Origin: Pseudomonadota bacterium | GTDB lineage: Bacteria > Pseudomonadota > Alphaproteobacteria > Acetobacterales > Acetobacteraceae | NCBI GenBank assembly: GCA_021808185.1 | Contig: JAKBCB010000224.1 | Location: forward strand, 1-6,423 | Length of the DNA: 6,423 nucleotides | Direction: 5' to 3' | In this document: positions 5,734 through 6,423 of the stretch, in pieces | Layout: every line of letters starts with the position of its first letter | Position numbering within the stretch: position 1 is the first letter of the stretch | Position numbers and translations under genes: made by a program | Notes under the pieces: generated by a model | Seen by the model: only the letters and a program-made list of their open reading frames with translations | Database searches by the model: none | What the model was told of the DNA's origin: nothing

Positions 5734-6423
5734 AGCGGCGCGACGTGGTGCAGGCGTTGCTGACCCCGACCGATCCCGCCCCGGCCGACCCGCCGCAGGT
5801 GCGTGTCGCTTCCGGCGCCGTGCGCGCGATGGGGCTGGAGATGGACCGCATCGCCGGTGACGCGCGCGACGCCGCCGCCCTGCGGGAGCGCATCGAGGCG
5901 GGTACGACGGTGCTCGACCTGCCGACGGAGCTGGTGGACCCATCCTTCGTCTCCGACCGGCTGGCCCGCGCCGAGGATGCCGATTTCCGCCGCTTGGTGG
6001 AGAGCATGGGCGAAAGCGGCCAGCAGGTTCCCATTCTGGTCCGGCCGCATCCGGGCGCGCCGGGCCGCTACCAGATCGCCTATGGCCACCGCCGCCGCGA
6101 CGCCGCCGCCGAACTCGGCCGGCCGGTGCGGGCCATCGTGCGCACCTTGTCGGACGCGGAACTGGTGATTGCGCAAGGCAAGGAGAACAGCGAGCGGCGC
6201 AACCTGTCCTTCATCGAGCGGGCGCTGTTCGCGGCCGACCTGCAACGCCGCGGCTTCGACCGCGCCACATTGCACGGCGCACTCGGGGTGCAATCGGCGG
6301 AAATGACCCGGCTGCTGGCGGTGGCTGCTGCCGTGCCGCTCGATCTGGTGCGTCGCATCGGTCCGGCGCCACGTGCCGGTCGCTTGCGGTGGCTGACCCT
6401 CGCGCGCGAGTTGGAGCAGCCGG
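5730..6423 (+). CDS. repB: Plasmid partitioning protein RepB (ParB family), cut by right window edge
   Basis: 231 codons are visible and the frame is open to the edge; family members are about 320-350 residues, so roughly the last third is missing. RepB binds the parS centromere and stimulates the RepA ATPase. Seen: a basic N-terminus; SGAVRAMGLEMDRI at 28-41, a hallmark of RepB; the ParB nuclease-like domain with GQQVPILVRP (97-106) and the YGHRR box at 118-122, which in ParB proteins takes part in CTP binding; KENSERRNLSFIERALFA at 151-168; then a helix-turn-helix at about 175-200 for parS recognition, followed by GPAPRAGRLRW. The ATG at 5730 overlaps the repA stop and has a weak GGGGG 6-9 bases upstream. 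An in-frame ATG at 5715 would add five residues and overlap repA more. repC, and the small antisense RNA usual between repB and repC, would lie beyond the window. Confidence 0.92.
   Translation, partial: MKRRDVVQALLTPTDPAPADPPQVRVASGAVRAMGLEMDRIAGDARDAAALRERIEAGTTVLDLPTELVDPSFVSDRLARAEDADFRRLVESMGESGQQVPILVRPHPGAPGRYQIAYGHRRRDAAAELGRPVRAIVRTLSDAELVIAQGKENSERRNLSFIERALFAADLQRRGFDRATLHGALGVQSAEMTRLLAVAAAVPLDLVRRIGPAPRAGRLRWLTLARELEQP

Noticed and set aside
4666..5943. 425-codon minus-strand open frame opposite repA and repB
   Set aside because: RepA and RepB are unmistakable on the plus strand, and the antisense product has no recognisable family features.
1..6423. CRISPR array, tRNA/rRNA genes, insertion sequences or a defence system
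   Set aside because: No spaced direct repeats, no tRNA-like cloverleaf, no transposase and no known defence domain were seen on either strand.

Overview
The window is GC-rich and gene-dense, with no RNA gene, insertion sequence or CRISPR array that I can recognise. The plasmid partition genes are of the alphaproteobacterial repABC type, and the methionine genes look alphaproteobacterial too. An Alphaproteobacterium is well supported; the family Acetobacteraceae (Roseomonas/Acidiphilium-like) is my best guess from overall protein character, not a proof.

Layout: (1) 1-1547, minus strand: metY (O-acetylhomoserine sulfhydrylase, GTG start) followed 11 bases later by the first 72 codons of a MetA-family homoserine O-acyltransferase that runs off the left edge. 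(2) 1548-1735: a divergent intergenic region with a TTGACA box, a small palindrome and a GC-rich metY leader. (3) 1736-2338, plus strand: a small PAP2-family membrane phosphatase with altered motifs. (4) 2342-3754, minus strand: a group II pyridoxal-phosphate amino-acid decarboxylase whose stop codon lies 3 bases from that of the PAP2 gene. (5) 3793-4401, plus strand: a multi-pass membrane protein resembling the ferric-reductase transmembrane domain, divergent from the decarboxylase across a very short AT-rich spacer. (6) 4402-4524: a control region with a parS-like 16-mer and a 10-bp inverted repeat that ends on the base before the next start codon. (7) 4525-6423, plus strand: repA (ParA-type ATPase with N-terminal helix-turn-helix) overlapping repB (ParB-type centromere binder) by ATGA; repB is cut by the right edge.

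How the genes fit together: the metY-metA pair would activate homoserine and then sulfhydrylate it directly to homocysteine. RepA and RepB form the partition half of a repABC cassette, whose initiator repC would be expected just beyond the right edge. The window therefore probably lies on a secondary replicon (megaplasmid or chromid) that carries biosynthetic genes close to its replication/partition locus. I see no clear novel system. The most interesting parts are the repA control region, the variant PAP2 protein and the uncharacterised haem-type membrane protein.
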